A stretch of DNA of 64,000 nt from SG8-40 sp963792855 (GCA_963792855.1 CAWBXZ010000001.1:310001-374000), one strand, 5' to 3'. Positions 51,889 through 62,253 are shown, counted from the first letter of the stretch. Notes: generated by a model from the letters alone, not told the origin. Translations and numbers: made by a program.

Positions 51889-53106
51889 ATGAAATCAACA
51901 ATAGACATTGAGTTCCCCGGCTCGCACGGGCTGACACTCGCAGCCCGGCTGGACCTGCCCCAGGGCAAGCCGATCGCGTACGCATTGTTCGCCCACTGCT
52001 TTACCTGTTCGAAAGACAGCAAGGCGGCCTCTTACATCAGCAGTTCACTGGCGGCTGCGGGCATTGCGGTGCTGCGCTTCGATTTCACCGGGCTTGGCGG
52101 CAGCGAAGGCGATTTTTCCAACACGGGGTTTTCTTCGAATGTCGGGGATCTGGTGGCCGCCGCGGACTTTCTGCGCACCGAATACGAAGCGCCCAGGTTG
52201 CTGGTGGGTCACAGCCTTGGCGGTGCGGCGGTACTTGCCGCTGCCACGCGCATCGATGAAGTTGCAGCGATCGTTACCGTCAACGCGCCGGCAGATCCGG
52301 CGCACGTCATCCATAACTTCGGATCGTCGCTCGAGGAAATCGAGTCAACCGGCGAGGCGAAGGTGTCGCTGGGTGGGCGGCCATTCGTTATCCGCAAGGC
52401 TTTCATCGAAGACGCGCGTTCCCAGAACGTCAATAAAATCCTGCCGAACCTGCGCCGTGCCTTGCTGGTGATGCATGCGCCGCATGACAAGATCGTCGAC
52501 ATCTCCAATGCCCAGGAAATCTTTGTCCCGGCCAAGCATCCGAAGAGCTACATTTCGCTGGACGATGCCGATCATTTGCTGAGCCGGCGCGACGACGCGC
52601 TGTATGCCGGGATGGTGATGGCGGCCTGGGCGGCACGCTATCTGCCGCCGAGGGTCGAAACGCAATCTCAGCAAAGCGGAAAGGGTGACGTCCTGGTAAC
52701 GGAATCCGGCGATGGAAAGTACGCGCAAACGATCAATGTCGGCCGTCATTGGTTACGCGCTGACGAGCCGCAGTCTGTTGGCGGAGACGACAGCGGCCTG
52801 ACGCCTTATCAGTTGTTGTCGGCTTCGATCGGTGCGTGCACGTCGATGACTTTACGCATGTACGCCGATCGAAAAAAGTGGTCGCTTGGCCGTATTTCGG
52901 TTCGCGTGCATCACGAAAAAATTCACGCAAAGGATTGTGCCGAGTGCGAGAACAAGGAAGGGCGGGTCGACCGCATTGCGCGCGAGATCGAGGTTGAAGG
53001 CGAACTGACAACAGAACAGCGCGAGCGTTTGCTGGAAATCGCCGACAAGTGCCCCGTGCACAGGACGCTGCACTCACCGGTTATCGTTACTTCGAGACTG
53101 GTTTAG
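51889..53106 (+). CDS. alpha/beta hydrolase fused to OsmC-family domain
   Basis: 405 residues. Residues ~1-255 form an alpha/beta hydrolase with the nucleophile elbow LLVGHSLGGAAVL (Ser), APHDKIVDISNAQEIF (Asp) and DADHLLSRRDD (His). Residues ~270-405 form an OsmC/Ohr-like domain with ASIGACTSMTLRMYADRKKW and DKCPVHRTLHSP, the two redox Cys of peroxide-reducing OsmC proteins. This known fusion is annotated as bifunctional, but its substrates are not established. Confidence 0.9.
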   Translation: MKSTIDIEFPGSHGLTLAARLDLPQGKPIAYALFAHCFTCSKDSKAASYISSSLAAAGIAVLRFDFTGLGGSEGDFSNTGFSSNVGDLVAAADFLRTEYEAPRLLVGHSLGGAAVLAAATRIDEVAAIVTVNAPADPAHVIHNFGSSLEEIESTGEAKVSLGGRPFVIRKAFIEDARSQNVNKILPNLRRALLVMHAPHDKIVDISNAQEIFVPAKHPKSYISLDDADHLLSRRDDALYAGMVMAAWAARYLPPRVETQSQQSGKGDVLVTESGDGKYAQTINVGRHWLRADEPQSVGGDDSGLTPYQLLSASIGACTSMTLRMYADRKKWSLGRISVRVHHEKIHAKDCAECENKEGRVDRIAREIEVEGELTTEQRERLLEIADKCPVHRTLHSPVIVTSRLV

Positions 53107-53138
53107 CCTGCAACGGCGACCGGACTGGACGGAAAACG

Positions 53139-53405
53139 GTGAAGCTCTCGATCAAGGTCGTGCCGGGTTCTTCGAGAGAAGATATTGCCGGCTGGCTTGG
53201 CGGTGAACTGAAAGTCCGTGTCCGGCAGGCGCCGGAGGCAGGCAAGGCCAACGATGCGGTGAGACGCTTGCTGGCGAAGACGCTGCAACTTTCCGTGGAC
53301 GACATCCGGATCGTTTCCGGTGCGGCGTCACCGCACAAGACCATCGAAATCAGCGGCGTGAGTGAACGTGAGTTGCGTTCGAGGCTGCCCGCAGAAAAAA
53401 AGTAG
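53139..53405 (+). CDS. DUF167 / YggU-family protein
   Basis: 88 residues from GTG 53139: KLSIKVVPGSSREDIAGWLGGELKVRVRQAPEAGKANDAVRRLLAKTL and IVSGAASPHKTIEISG, the complete YggU fold. Conserved but of unknown function, possibly nucleic-acid related. It starts 32 bases after the OsmC-fusion stop, probably co-transcribed. Confidence 0.88.
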   Translation: MKLSIKVVPGSSREDIAGWLGGELKVRVRQAPEAGKANDAVRRLLAKTLQLSVDDIRIVSGAASPHKTIEISGVSERELRSRLPAEKK

Positions 53406-53539
53406 CAAGGGCGCCAGCCTGCGGTGGATTGCCAAAACCGGTTGCGGCCACCGGACCCGGTCGCAGGCGACAGCGGGTCCTTTCGCAACGGCAATACTTA
53501 CCGGCCGGAATCTCTGGCGTGATCCGGCCGCCTGCTTCC

Positions 53540-54067
53540 TTACTTCGGCAATTGCTTGAACATTTCCGTGACGACGTAGTTCAGACGCAGCTTGGCGATT
53601 TTTTGGTCGTTGCCCTGAATCTCGCCCACCGCGACCGCGGCCCAGGTAACGATCTCTGTCTTGGAGTCCATCAATGCAACAACCAGCGCGCCCTCGGGAA
53701 CGTTCTCCAGGACGCTCACCTTGTTCTCGGGGTCTTCCTTGAATTTCATCATTGCCATGTCGACGCCGAGCGCATAAGCGACCAGCATGTCCGGATTGAC
53801 ACGCGTCTCGGATTTGCCGAGTTTGCGCAATTCCCGGCTAATGAGAAATTCGATCTCGGCATCGGCGTCAAATCCTTGTGGCTCCCACTTGCCTTCGGGA
53901 TCGTTGAGGATTAATGCCGATCCCAACATCGCGTAAGTCTTGTAGCCGCTGAAATTGATCGTCGGATCTGCTTCCGTTTCGATCTGGATATCGTCTTTCG
54001 GAAACGTTGCGCAGCCGGCGATCAGCAAGCCAAGCATCATGACGAGGGCGAGAGATAATTTTTTCAC
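53540..54067 (-). CDS. DUF4136-type lipoprotein
   Basis: 175 residues. Lipoprotein signal VKKLSLALVMMLGLLIAGC (lipobox IAGC), then IETEADPTINFSGYKTYAMLG and a C-terminal VTEMFKQLPK, the pattern of DUF4136 lipoproteins. GTG start at 54067 behind AAAGGAGCCGTCA. Outer-membrane or inner-membrane anchored; function unknown. Confidence 0.82.
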   Translation of the reverse strand: MKKLSLALVMMLGLLIAGCATFPKDDIQIETEADPTINFSGYKTYAMLGSALILNDPEGKWEPQGFDADAEIEFLISRELRKLGKSETRVNPDMLVAYALGVDMAMMKFKEDPENKVSVLENVPEGALVVALMDSKTEIVTWAAVAVGEIQGNDQKIAKLRLNYVVTEMFKQLPK

Positions 54068-54258
54068 TGACGGCTCCTTTTGTTTCGTTGTCGGCCCGGA
54101 CTTGAACACAACAGACACCGTCCGGAAGCGTCGAGATTATAACCGCATCGCTTCCGTGAAAACCCGATCCGGGTGAGTGCGTTGTTGCCTCCGCATTCTG
54201 CCGGTGCACAATGGACCTGTCCCGGCCGGGATGCCGCCAGGCCGAGTGCGGACGCATG

Positions 54259-54747
54259 TCATGCGGAGACGGCCGCCCGGGCGATGGCGTCCAGCGCTTT
54301 TGCCAGTTTTCCGACAACAGGACACTCATTCGCACCGTGGCGGCGGGCGATGAATGCCGGATCGTTGTAGCCGAGCCAGACCTGCCCGGAGGCGTCCTCC
54401 CACACCAGCATCTTGAGCGGCAGGTCGATCCCCACGGTCTGTTGGCACTGCATGAACGGCGTGCCGCCCTTCGGATTGCCGAACACGAGGAGCATCGTCG
54501 GACGTAACGCAGCGCCGGCTTTGGCCGCACCAGCGGCGTGGTCGATGCGCGCGAAGATGTTGAGATCGCGTTTCGCCACCTCCAGCTCCAGGCGCTGCAT
54601 GGTTTCCCCGGCACTGTAGGGGCTCCTGATCGCAACCAGTCCGTCCACAGCTTCGGCCGGAGTTGCTTCCGCAGTTCCTTCCGCTGTGACGGCGAACACC
54701 ACGCAGGACATGAGGGCGAGCGCCAAAACTTTACTTGCAAGCTGCAT
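54259..54747 (-). CDS. DUF302 periplasmic protein
   Basis: 162 residues. Signal peptide MQLASKVLALALMSCVVFAVTAEG, then DGLVAIRSPYSAGETMQRLELEVAKRDLNIFARIDHAAGAAKAG and LLVFGNPKGGTPFMQCQQTVGIDLPLKMLVWEDASGQVWLGYND: a full DUF302 domain. Function unknown; some DUF302 proteins accompany sulfur or redox genes. GAGGAGG ribosome site. A TetR-type palindrome lies 49 bases upstream. Confidence 0.87.
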   Translation of the reverse strand: MQLASKVLALALMSCVVFAVTAEGTAEATPAEAVDGLVAIRSPYSAGETMQRLELEVAKRDLNIFARIDHAAGAAKAGAALRPTMLLVFGNPKGGTPFMQCQQTVGIDLPLKMLVWEDASGQVWLGYNDPAFIARRHGANECPVVGKLAKALDAIARAAVSA

Positions 54748-55092
54748 CAAAACCTCCTCTGGTTGGCGGGCGGCTTTCAAACGTTGTGTTTATGAACCGA
54801 CTGGTCGGTCGATGTCAAATGCGGGAACCCGGCGAGCGGCGATACAAACGCGATGCAATGCAGGAAGATGTTTCGTCAGCGGGGCGGCGATGAATTCAGG
54901 CATGCTGCAGCGTCTTGCCGCCGGTGCCGGCTTCAAAACGCGCACGCGCCGCTCACGCCTCCTGACCGGATGGTCCGTGGCGAAACCGGACACGTTTCGA
55001 ACGGATGACTGATGAACGAGCGAGGCAGGCTCCGGAAGAGCCTCTTGCGCAGAAGCGCGGGTGTGGACCGGACGGCCCCCGGTCTGCAGCCG
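54748..55092. other. intergenic region between DUF302 gene and HerA-like ATPase gene
   Basis: No gene supported. It contains the palindrome at 54796-54809 and ends at the ATPase stop. Both flanking genes are on the minus strand. Confidence 0.35.
54796..54809. promoter_or_regulatory. TetR-type operator-like palindrome
   Basis: ACCGACTGGTCGGT: six of seven mirrored pairs, in the style of TetR/AcrR operators (GACCGAC...GTCGGTC). It lies upstream of the DUF302 gene. No TetR gene is in the window, so the regulator would be encoded elsewhere. Confidence 0.35.
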
Positions 55093-56580
55093 CTAGCGCT
55101 TGCCAGAGCCGCCCATAATGCCTCCGAGGACGCCGCGCAGGATCTTCCTGCCGATCTGGTTGCCGACGGTGCGCGCAGCTTGCTTGGCCATCGTTTCCAG
55201 CATGCCCTGTCGGCGACTGGTACCCAATACCCAGTCCTTTAGCAGATTGCCGCTTTCCACTGACTTCTCTACGGCCGTCTTCTTCGAATCCAGCGCGGCC
55301 TCTTTTTCCAGTGTGTTTTTGGCGAGGATCTCGAACGCCGATTCGCGGTTCACGCTTGCGTCGTACTTGCCGCTCACCGGGCTGCGTGCCCGTACGGTTG
55401 CTCTTTCTTCAGCAGTGATCGCGCCCATCCGGCAGCGGGGCGGACTGATCAGCGTGCGTTCAACCGGCATCGGAATGCCTTTTTCCTGGAGAGTGGAGAC
55501 CAGTGCTTCCCCGACTCCCAGTTGCGATATCACGTTGGCGACGTCGAGTTTCGGATTGGCAACGAATGTCTCCGCTGCGGTTCGGACCGCTTTCTGATCG
55601 CGCGGCGTGTAGGCACGCAAGGCATGTTGCACGCGGTTGCCGAGCTGGCCAAGGATTTCGTTCGGTACGTCATCCGGAAACTGCGTGCAGAAGTACACAC
55701 CGACGCCTTTTGAGCGAATGATGCGAACCACCTGCTCGACGCGCTTGCGCAGCATCGGCGGTGCGTCATCGAAGAGCAGGTGTGCCTCGTCGAAGAAAAA
55801 CACCATTTTCGGTTTGTCGAGATCACCGACTTCCGGAAGATTCTCGAACAGCTCCGACAGCAGCCAAAGCAGGAAACTCGAATACAGCCTCGGCTTCATC
55901 ACGAGTTGATCGGCAGCGAGAATGCTGACGATGCCGCGGCCGCTCAGGTCGGTACGCATCAGGTCACCGAGTTCCAGCGCCGGTTCGCCAAAGAACCGGT
56001 CGGCTCCTTCGCGTTCCAGCGCCAGCAGGGCACGCTGAATCGCACCTACCGACTGGGAACTGACCAGGCCGTAGTCTTTGGAGATTTCCTTGCGATTGTC
56101 CGCGACGAATCCGAGCAGTGCGCGCAAGTCGTCGAGGTCGAGCAGCAGCAGGCCCTGATCGTCGGCCAGCTTGAATACGATCTGCAGGACGCCTTCCTGC
56201 GTGTCGTTCAGTTCGAGAATGCGCCCAAGCAGGGTCGGGCCCATTTCAGTGATCGTCGTGCGTACCGGATGCCCGGACTTGCCGTACAGATCCCAGAACA
56301 GCACCGGGCAGGCTTCGTTGGCATAGCCCTCGATCCCGATCTGCTGGACGCGCTCGCGGATTCTGTCGTTCATGGTGCCGGGCATCGCCAGTCCGGATAC
56401 GTCGCCTTTTACATCTGCCATGAACACCGGCACGCCCAGGCGTGAAAATCCCTCCGCCAACACCATGAGCGATATCGTCTTGCCGGTACCGGTGGCGCCG
56501 GCGATGAGTCCGTGACGGTTGCCGTACCTGGCGACCAGATTAACCGGTTGTTCGCCCTTGCCAATCAGAATCCTGTCCAC
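55093..56580 (-). CDS. HerA-like / DUF853 ATPase (YjgR)
   Basis: 495 residues. Walker A GLIAGATGTGKTISLMVLAEGFSRLGVPVFMADVKGDVSG, Walker B KMVFFFDEAHLLFDDAPP, and CTQFPDDVPNEILGQLGNRVQHALRAYTPRDQKAV: the DUF853 HerA/FtsK-like NTPase family. The C-terminal ~120 residues are basic and Gly-rich (LRGVLGGIMGGSGKR). Probably a DNA-linked motor; biological role not defined. GTG start with AAGGA in front. Confidence 0.9.
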   Translation of the reverse strand: MDRILIGKGEQPVNLVARYGNRHGLIAGATGTGKTISLMVLAEGFSRLGVPVFMADVKGDVSGLAMPGTMNDRIRERVQQIGIEGYANEACPVLFWDLYGKSGHPVRTTITEMGPTLLGRILELNDTQEGVLQIVFKLADDQGLLLLDLDDLRALLGFVADNRKEISKDYGLVSSQSVGAIQRALLALEREGADRFFGEPALELGDLMRTDLSGRGIVSILAADQLVMKPRLYSSFLLWLLSELFENLPEVGDLDKPKMVFFFDEAHLLFDDAPPMLRKRVEQVVRIIRSKGVGVYFCTQFPDDVPNEILGQLGNRVQHALRAYTPRDQKAVRTAAETFVANPKLDVANVISQLGVGEALVSTLQEKGIPMPVERTLISPPRCRMGAITAEERATVRARSPVSGKYDASVNRESAFEILAKNTLEKEAALDSKKTAVEKSVESGNLLKDWVLGTSRRQGMLETMAKQAARTVGNQIGRKILRGVLGGIMGGSGKR

Positions 56581-56674
56581 GCATCAAGTCCTTTTCGAGA
56601 TGTGAGCCTTGCCCCGCGCGTAACGTTATCCGCCGGCAAGCGCGAGTCGAAGCCGTAGAGCCGGCTGCAGTGCA

Positions 56675-57091
<417 letters not shown>

Positions 57092-57240
57092 CGTACGTGC
57101 TTCCATCAAAGGCGGGCAGCAGCACGCCGTTGCCCGGCCATCGGGGTTGCGTGCGGCTTTCGCCGTCGCTGGTACGGTGAAACGGATCCTTTCATCAATC
57201 GGATTGCCGGTACCAGCGGACGGTGCGTTCAATACCCGTG

Positions 57241-58135
57241 TCAATTGGCGTCGGGTGCAAGCCCGAGGTCGCGTTCAATGCGGCTGGCGTCGACGACAAA
57301 CGGGTGCGTGAACTGGTACATCATCTCCACCGAGGCCCGTGCCTGGGGGATGAACAAACCCGCGAGCCGCATCATGAAAGGAGATATGACCGAGAAACGC
57401 GGCGCTGATACCAGGGACCCGGCCGGCGGCTTCGACCATCTCGCCTTGCGTGACGGGCGGGGCATGCGGTGCGATCCAGAGTTTCCCGAAGGCATCCTCG
57501 CGCGTGCCGAGTGTGGCCGCCGCCAGGCCGACATCCTCGATGTAGGCGAACGAATGCGGCTGTGTCGCGGAGCCGCTCAGCTGCGCTTTCTTGCCGGCGA
57601 CGAGATTACCGAACACCATCCGGCCCATTGCCGACAAGGTCACGCCGGGTCCGTAATAATCGCTCGACCGCAATGCCGCGGTGCGAACGTCGCCGCGCCG
57701 GTGCGCCTGCATCACCTGTTCCGCCATCCTGGCGCGCAGTTCTCCCTTGCGCGACCGGGGGCTTGGAGGCGACTGTTCCGTAATCGGCTCCGTCCCGTCG
57801 TACATGTAGAGGTTTTCGATCGAGACGTAGCGCGCGCCAACAGCGCTTGCTGCGGCGAGCGCGGCTGCTTGCAGCGCGGGGAACTTCTGTGCCCACTCAT
57901 GGTAGGGCGGATTGAGTGCCTGGTAGATCGCGCTCGCGCCCTCGGCCGCTTCCCTTGCCTGTGCCGGGTCCGACAAATCGGCTGCACCGATCTGGACATC
58001 GGCGGGCATCAAGGCGGGGCGCTGGCCACTGCGGTTGACGGCCCGAACGCGGATTCCGAAGCCGCGCAGTGCGCGCGCAACCCAGCAGCCGACCGGACCG
58101 GTTCCAAAAATGACGTGCAATCCGTTGCTTACCAT
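57241..58135 (-). CDS. NAD-dependent epimerase/dehydratase-like protein, frameshifted
   Basis: The main frame begins LHVIFGTGPVGCWVARALRGFGIRVRAVNRSG (Rossmann glycine loop) with ARYVSIENLYMYDG and SSDYYGPGVTLSAMG. After FLGHIS it drifts into nonsense. Removing one base from AAA at 57377-57379 continues as FMMRLAGLFIPQARASVEMMYQFTHPFVVDASRIERDLGLAP and stops at 57241, a fitting C-terminus. The usual YxxxK is not obvious (DYYGPG only), as in atypical SDRs. About 297 residues restored. Divergent from the DUF6647-type gene. Confidence 0.75.
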
Positions 58136-58325
58136 ATCGATCGTGTATTACGCCGGTTTCTGGTTGCGCCCTCGTTGCAGAGACGACATTGGCACGGAAG
58201 CTGCAGCCATTTGTGGGACAGGCGGATCTTCGCGGGAGATTGCGATGTTGCCAGAGACGACAGGCAAGTGGAATCGGGAATCGCACGCGAACCAAATGCG
58301 AGCGGCCCGCACTAATCGACCTGTG

Positions 58326-58917
58326 ATGGCAAAATCCGGAACACACGAGCGGCTTTTCGCGCGCTGCGTACTTCTGACCGCTACGCTGTTTCTCGCCTGC
58401 GTACTGAACGCGCGCGCCGATCATGGCGCGCCGGCGACGGCCACCGTCTACGGTGCGCAGGTGGCGGCGATCGCGGAGGAGAACGCCTTGCTCAGGCAAA
58501 TCGGCCGGCCCGGACAATCTCAATGAACTGGCGCAACGCATGCTCGGTGCCATCGAGGCATGGTCGCCGTACGACACGGACGTGCGTTTGCCTGTTGTGA
58601 AAGCGATGCCGTTACGGGACATGCAGGAACGCCTGTGCGGCGGGCCGTGCACCATCCGCGCAGCCTATGTTCCTGGCGAAGGGGTGTACATCGACGCGGC
58701 GATGCGCCCGCTCACCGACCGCTATCACCAGTCGATCCTGTTCCACGAACTGGTCCATCATGTGCAATTCGAGAACGGCAGCCATGCCGGGCACGGTGAC
58801 TGTCATCGTTGGAGCAGGCGGGAGTCGGAAGCCTATGCGCTGCAAAACCGCTTCCTGTTCGCGCTTGGGCTGTCTGCGGGCGCATTGAATCCCGGCAAGG
58901 TTTGCGCGCCGGCGTAG
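58326..58917 (+). CDS. DUF6647-type exported protein with HExxH-like motif, frameshifted
   Basis: Frame one gives the signal peptide HERLFARCVLLTATLFLACVLNARA-DHG and AEENALLRQIGRPG before a stop. The sequence resumes in the next frame as DNLNELAQRMLGAIEAWSPYDTDVRLPVV ... ILFHELVHHVQFENGSHAG ... WSRRESEAYALQNRFLF. Dropping one C from CCC at 58509-58511 joins them. HELVHH plus RESEAYALQ looks like a zincin site (HExxH and Glu). I recognise the pattern as DUF6647; activity is unproven. About 196 residues restored. Confidence 0.72.
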
Positions 58918-58984
58918 GTTTGCCTGCGGCACTGGCCGGGGAGGGTGTCGCGGCAGCCGGTTCGTGCTCTTGCGTCCGGTTTTT

Positions 58985-59188
58985 CTACCGGGCCCGGCTA
59001 TGCTTCAGCCAGGCATGCATGAACCAGCCGATCAGTATCCCTGCGGCGAGTACCAGGAACATCAGCAGCGAGCGCGATAACTGCATCGACCAGAACAGAA
59101 ACTGGATTTCCACGACCGCCACGTTCTGGATAATGAACAGGACCACGGCGCCAAGCAGCACCAACACAAGCAACAGTTTCGCGTTCAC
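58985..59188 (-). CDS. LapA-domain (DUF1049) small membrane protein
   Basis: 67 residues with two hydrophobic helices (KLLLVLVLLGAVVLFIIQNVAVVEIQFLFW and LLMFLVLAAGILIGWFMHAW) and the family core QN-V-V-F-FW. LapA proteins are linked to LPS assembly in E. coli. It stands alone here, without LapB. Confidence 0.87.
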   Translation of the reverse strand: MNAKLLLVLVLLGAVVLFIIQNVAVVEIQFLFWSMQLSRSLLMFLVLAAGILIGWFMHAWLKHSRAR

Positions 59189-59356
59189 GGTTTGAATCTC
59201 ACAAGATTGTCTTTCGAAGCGGAGTCGTCATGTCAAAGCTTACCGTTTATCGCCGGCAAGCGGCAACGCCTGACCGCGACCTCGCGCGCTGTTGCGCTGC
59301 GCCGTGCATGCCGCCGCAGAGAGAATCCTGACCGATCGACGATGAATCAATTCGGC

Positions 59357-60583
59357 TCATAATCGATTCGATTCATAATCAAATGGCGCTGCAGTCTCCG
59401 TCATCACCTGCATCGGCACCCGCGCTTTTTCGGCCGCTTTGCGCTGCGCGTCGGTCCCGAGCTGTGCTTCCATGTAGGTGCCGAGGTAACGCCCGCGGTT
59501 GACGATGTTCCGGCCAACGGGCAGTCGCCTTGCCTCGAATCGTTGCAGCGCTGTCGCGAGATCGTCGGCGTCGTCGAGCGACTCCGCCAGCGCCAGCGCG
59601 TCGCCCGTTCCCTTGGGCACACCCATGGCCACATGCGGACGTATCGCAAAGGCGGCATCGCCGATGATCGCGACGCGGCCAAAAGCCATGCAGGGCGGTT
59701 CGATGTCCATGATGGGCTGAAAGAAATGTGTCCGCGCCCTGGCAATCGCTTCGGCGAACTGGGGGGCGAGCACGTGCCGGGCAGTATCGATCATTTCGTC
59801 TCGCAGTCGTGTGCTCAGCAATGCCGGCGGGATTCCGTTGCGATGGTACTTGCCGCTGTCGTCGGTCAGGAAGCGGGGCAGTTCTCCGGACTCCTGCACC
59901 GGGTGGTACCACACCACGTTGTACTGGCGGTGCCCCGGTTGCTTGCTGTGATCCGGTCCGGGCACGGGGTAGGCGATGCCTTGCTGGCCCGGTGCCACGC
60001 ACACCGTGTAGCAATTCATCAGGCGTTCGAAGCGGGATGCATCCAGCGCCTGTTCGTCGGTAAGGCAGCGCCACGCGACATAGCCGGCATAGTGCGGTTG
60101 CAGATCGGCCAGTAACCGCGCGCGCACGGTCGATCGCAATCCGTCCGCGCCGATCAGCAGGTCACCGGTCACGCGCTGCCCGTCGGAAAATACCGCCGTG
60201 ACTTCCCGGTCATTTTGCTCGATGTTTTCGAGCGTCATGCCGCCGTGATAGCGATCCGCCGGAAAGATGCTGCGCATCGATTCATAGAGGCGGCCCCACG
60301 ACGTCATGGCCTGCCTGAACGGGCGCTCGGCTACGATGTCGCCATGTTTGTCGAGCGCGATGCGTTCCTGCAGCATGATGCCGAGTGATTCCTCGGTTTC
60401 GTCGGCGCCGGCCGCGCGGAAATTTTCCACCAGTCCCGGCAGGATGGTGATCCCGGCGCCGCGCCCTTCGAGGTCGCCGGTTGCGCGCTCGAACACCTGC
60501 ACGTCCCAGCCGCGGCGGTGAAACAGGTTGCCGGCCATCAGCCCGCCAATCGATCCGCCGATAATCAGTACCCGTGCCTTCAT
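59357..60583 (-). CDS. FAD-dependent aromatic-type monooxygenase
   Basis: 408 residues. FAD site VLIIGGSIGGLMAGNLFHRRGWDVQVFERA, the DG motif GDLLIGADGLRSTVRARL, and the GD motif GRVAIIGDAAFAIRPHVAMGVPKGTGDALALAESL: group A flavin monooxygenase (salicylate / 6-hydroxynicotinate / 2,6-dihydroxypyridine hydroxylase class). It hydroxylates an aromatic or N-heterocyclic ring with NAD(P)H and O2. Last gene of a minus-strand group with a dehydrogenase and a Liv-type transporter, suggesting catabolism of the imported compound. Confidence 0.88.
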   Translation of the reverse strand: MKARVLIIGGSIGGLMAGNLFHRRGWDVQVFERATGDLEGRGAGITILPGLVENFRAAGADETEESLGIMLQERIALDKHGDIVAERPFRQAMTSWGRLYESMRSIFPADRYHGGMTLENIEQNDREVTAVFSDGQRVTGDLLIGADGLRSTVRARLLADLQPHYAGYVAWRCLTDEQALDASRFERLMNCYTVCVAPGQQGIAYPVPGPDHSKQPGHRQYNVVWYHPVQESGELPRFLTDDSGKYHRNGIPPALLSTRLRDEMIDTARHVLAPQFAEAIARARTHFFQPIMDIEPPCMAFGRVAIIGDAAFAIRPHVAMGVPKGTGDALALAESLDDADDLATALQRFEARRLPVGRNIVNRGRYLGTYMEAQLGTDAQRKAAEKARVPMQVMTETAAPFDYESNRL

Positions 60584-60617
60584 GCCCGGATGCCCCCTGT
60601 GGTTTGGTGATGCGTCA

Positions 60618-61514
60618 TCATTTCTGTTCGCCAATACCCGCCTGGCGTGCCGTCAGCTTGACGGCTGCCATGTAATCTTCATCGCCGAATCCTTCGCCCA
60701 CCAGTACCTGCATCAACTGGCGCGTGTTGGCAGTCAACGGCATCGGTACGCCGTGCGAGCGGGCCAGCGCGAGCATCAGGTCGATGTCTTTCAGTATCAG
60801 CCTGGCGCTCATCGTGGCGGTGTAGTCGTGTTCTTTCAGCGCCGCGATTTTTATCTTCAGCCAGGGTGAGGCCAGTGTGCTTTGCGCCAGCGTGTCGAGC
60901 ATCGCGTCCCAGTCGAGTCCGCCCTTGCGTCCCAGCGCCAGTGCTTCGGCCATGGTCTGGGCGAGATTCACCACCAGTGCGTTGACGACGAGTTTCATCA
61001 CGCGCGCCTGTTCACCCGCGCCGAGATACACCTGGCCCTTGCTGAAGGTCTCGACCAGCGGTCGCACCTTGTCCCAGGCCGCAGCCGGGCCTGAAACCAT
61101 TGCCGTGACCTCGCCTTTGCGTGCCGACGCGGCATTGCCCGAGATCGGTATGCGCAGGTAGTCGATGCCGGCGCGCTGTGCTTCGGCCGCCACCTGTTCC
61201 GAGACCTCGGATGACACCGTGCTGGTGTCGGCGAATATGCAACCGGCAGCCGCATTTGCCAGCACGCCGCCGGGCCCGAGTGCGATGCTGCGCAAGGCAT
61301 CGTCGTCCGACACGGACGAGAACACGACCTGGGCATCGCGCACGCAGGCGGCAACGTCGAGCGCGTCGCGTGCGCCGAGCGCGACCAGCTTCTGGCGGCT
61401 CGCCGCGGTGCGCGAATACACGGTGAGCGGATATCCGGCTTCGAGCAGAAAACCCGCCATCGGCACGCCCATGCGGCCTGCCCCGATCCATGCGATGTGC
61501 AATTTCGATTTCAT
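60618..61514 (-). CDS. beta-hydroxyacid dehydrogenase (3-hydroxyisobutyrate / tartronate semialdehyde reductase family)
   Basis: 298 residues: IAWIGAGRMGVPMAGFLLEAGYPLTVYSRT (NAD loop), FADTSTVSSEVSEQ, the substrate motif RIPISGNAASARKGE, and catalytic Lys in ARVMKLVVNALVVNLAQTMAEALALG. It oxidises or reduces a 3-hydroxy acid with NAD(P). It sits 10 bases from livF and 34 bases before the monooxygenase, as part of the same transcript. Confidence 0.9.
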   Translation of the reverse strand: MKSKLHIAWIGAGRMGVPMAGFLLEAGYPLTVYSRTAASRQKLVALGARDALDVAACVRDAQVVFSSVSDDDALRSIALGPGGVLANAAAGCIFADTSTVSSEVSEQVAAEAQRAGIDYLRIPISGNAASARKGEVTAMVSGPAAAWDKVRPLVETFSKGQVYLGAGEQARVMKLVVNALVVNLAQTMAEALALGRKGGLDWDAMLDTLAQSTLASPWLKIKIAALKEHDYTATMSARLILKDIDLMLALARSHGVPMPLTANTRQLMQVLVGEGFGDEDYMAAVKLTARQAGIGEQK

Positions 61515-61524
61515 CGATGTCTCC

Positions 61525-62253
61525 TTACAAACCCAGATAGTGGCGCTGCACGAGTTCGCTGTCGTGCAACTCCTGGAGGTTGCGGCCCTCGAAAGCGATC
61601 TCGCCGTGCACGATGATGTAACCGCGGTCGGCGATCCGGCTGGCTTCGTGGAAATTCTGCTCCGCCATCAGGACGGTGAGATCGAAGCGGCGTTTGAGTT
61701 CGGCGATGACGTCGATCATCTGCGCCACCAGTAGCGGCGACAGGCCGGAGGAGGGCTCGTCGACGAGCAGCAATCGGGGCGAGGACATGATGGCGCGCGC
61801 AATGGCGAGCATTTGCTGCTGGCCCCCGCTCATGCTGCCGGCGGCCTGGCGAGCGCGTTGGCGCAGCACCGGAAACGCTTCATGGCAGAACGCAAGGTTC
61901 TCGTCGATCTTCTCCCGCGCCCCCGGGCGAAACGCACCGAGCAGCAGGTTCTCTTCCACGGTGAGCTTGGGGAACAAATGGCGGCCTTCGGGCACCATCG
62001 ATACGCCAAGCGCGACGATCTCCGGCGTGCTCATCGTGCACAGGTCGAACGTTTCGTCGTCCAGTTGCAGGCCGATGGTTCCCCTTGCCGGGCGCACCAG
62101 GCCGGTCAGGCACTTGAGCAGGGTGCTCTTGCCGTTGCCGTTGGTGCCGAGCAGTGCGACCGTTTCGCCCTTGCGAATGTTCAGCGAGATGCCGTGCAGG
62201 ACACGCACCGCGCCGTAGCCGGCCTCTACCTGATCGACAGTGAGTTCAAGCAC
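61525..62253 (-). CDS. branched-chain-type ABC transporter ATP-binding protein (LivF-like)
   Basis: 242 residues: GYGAVRVLHGISLNIRKGETVALLGTNGNGKSTLLK (Walker A), SMSGGQQQMLAIARAI signature, LLLVDEPSSGLSPLL (Walker B). GTG start overlapping the livG stop by 8 bases. In this context it may import an aromatic acid or other substrate rather than leucine. Confidence 0.92.
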   Translation of the reverse strand: MLELTVDQVEAGYGAVRVLHGISLNIRKGETVALLGTNGNGKSTLLKCLTGLVRPARGTIGLQLDDETFDLCTMSTPEIVALGVSMVPEGRHLFPKLTVEENLLLGAFRPGAREKIDENLAFCHEAFPVLRQRARQAAGSMSGGQQQMLAIARAIMSSPRLLLVDEPSSGLSPLLVAQMIDVIAELKRRFDLTVLMAEQNFHEASRIADRGYIIVHGEIAFEGRNLQELHDSELVQRHYLGL

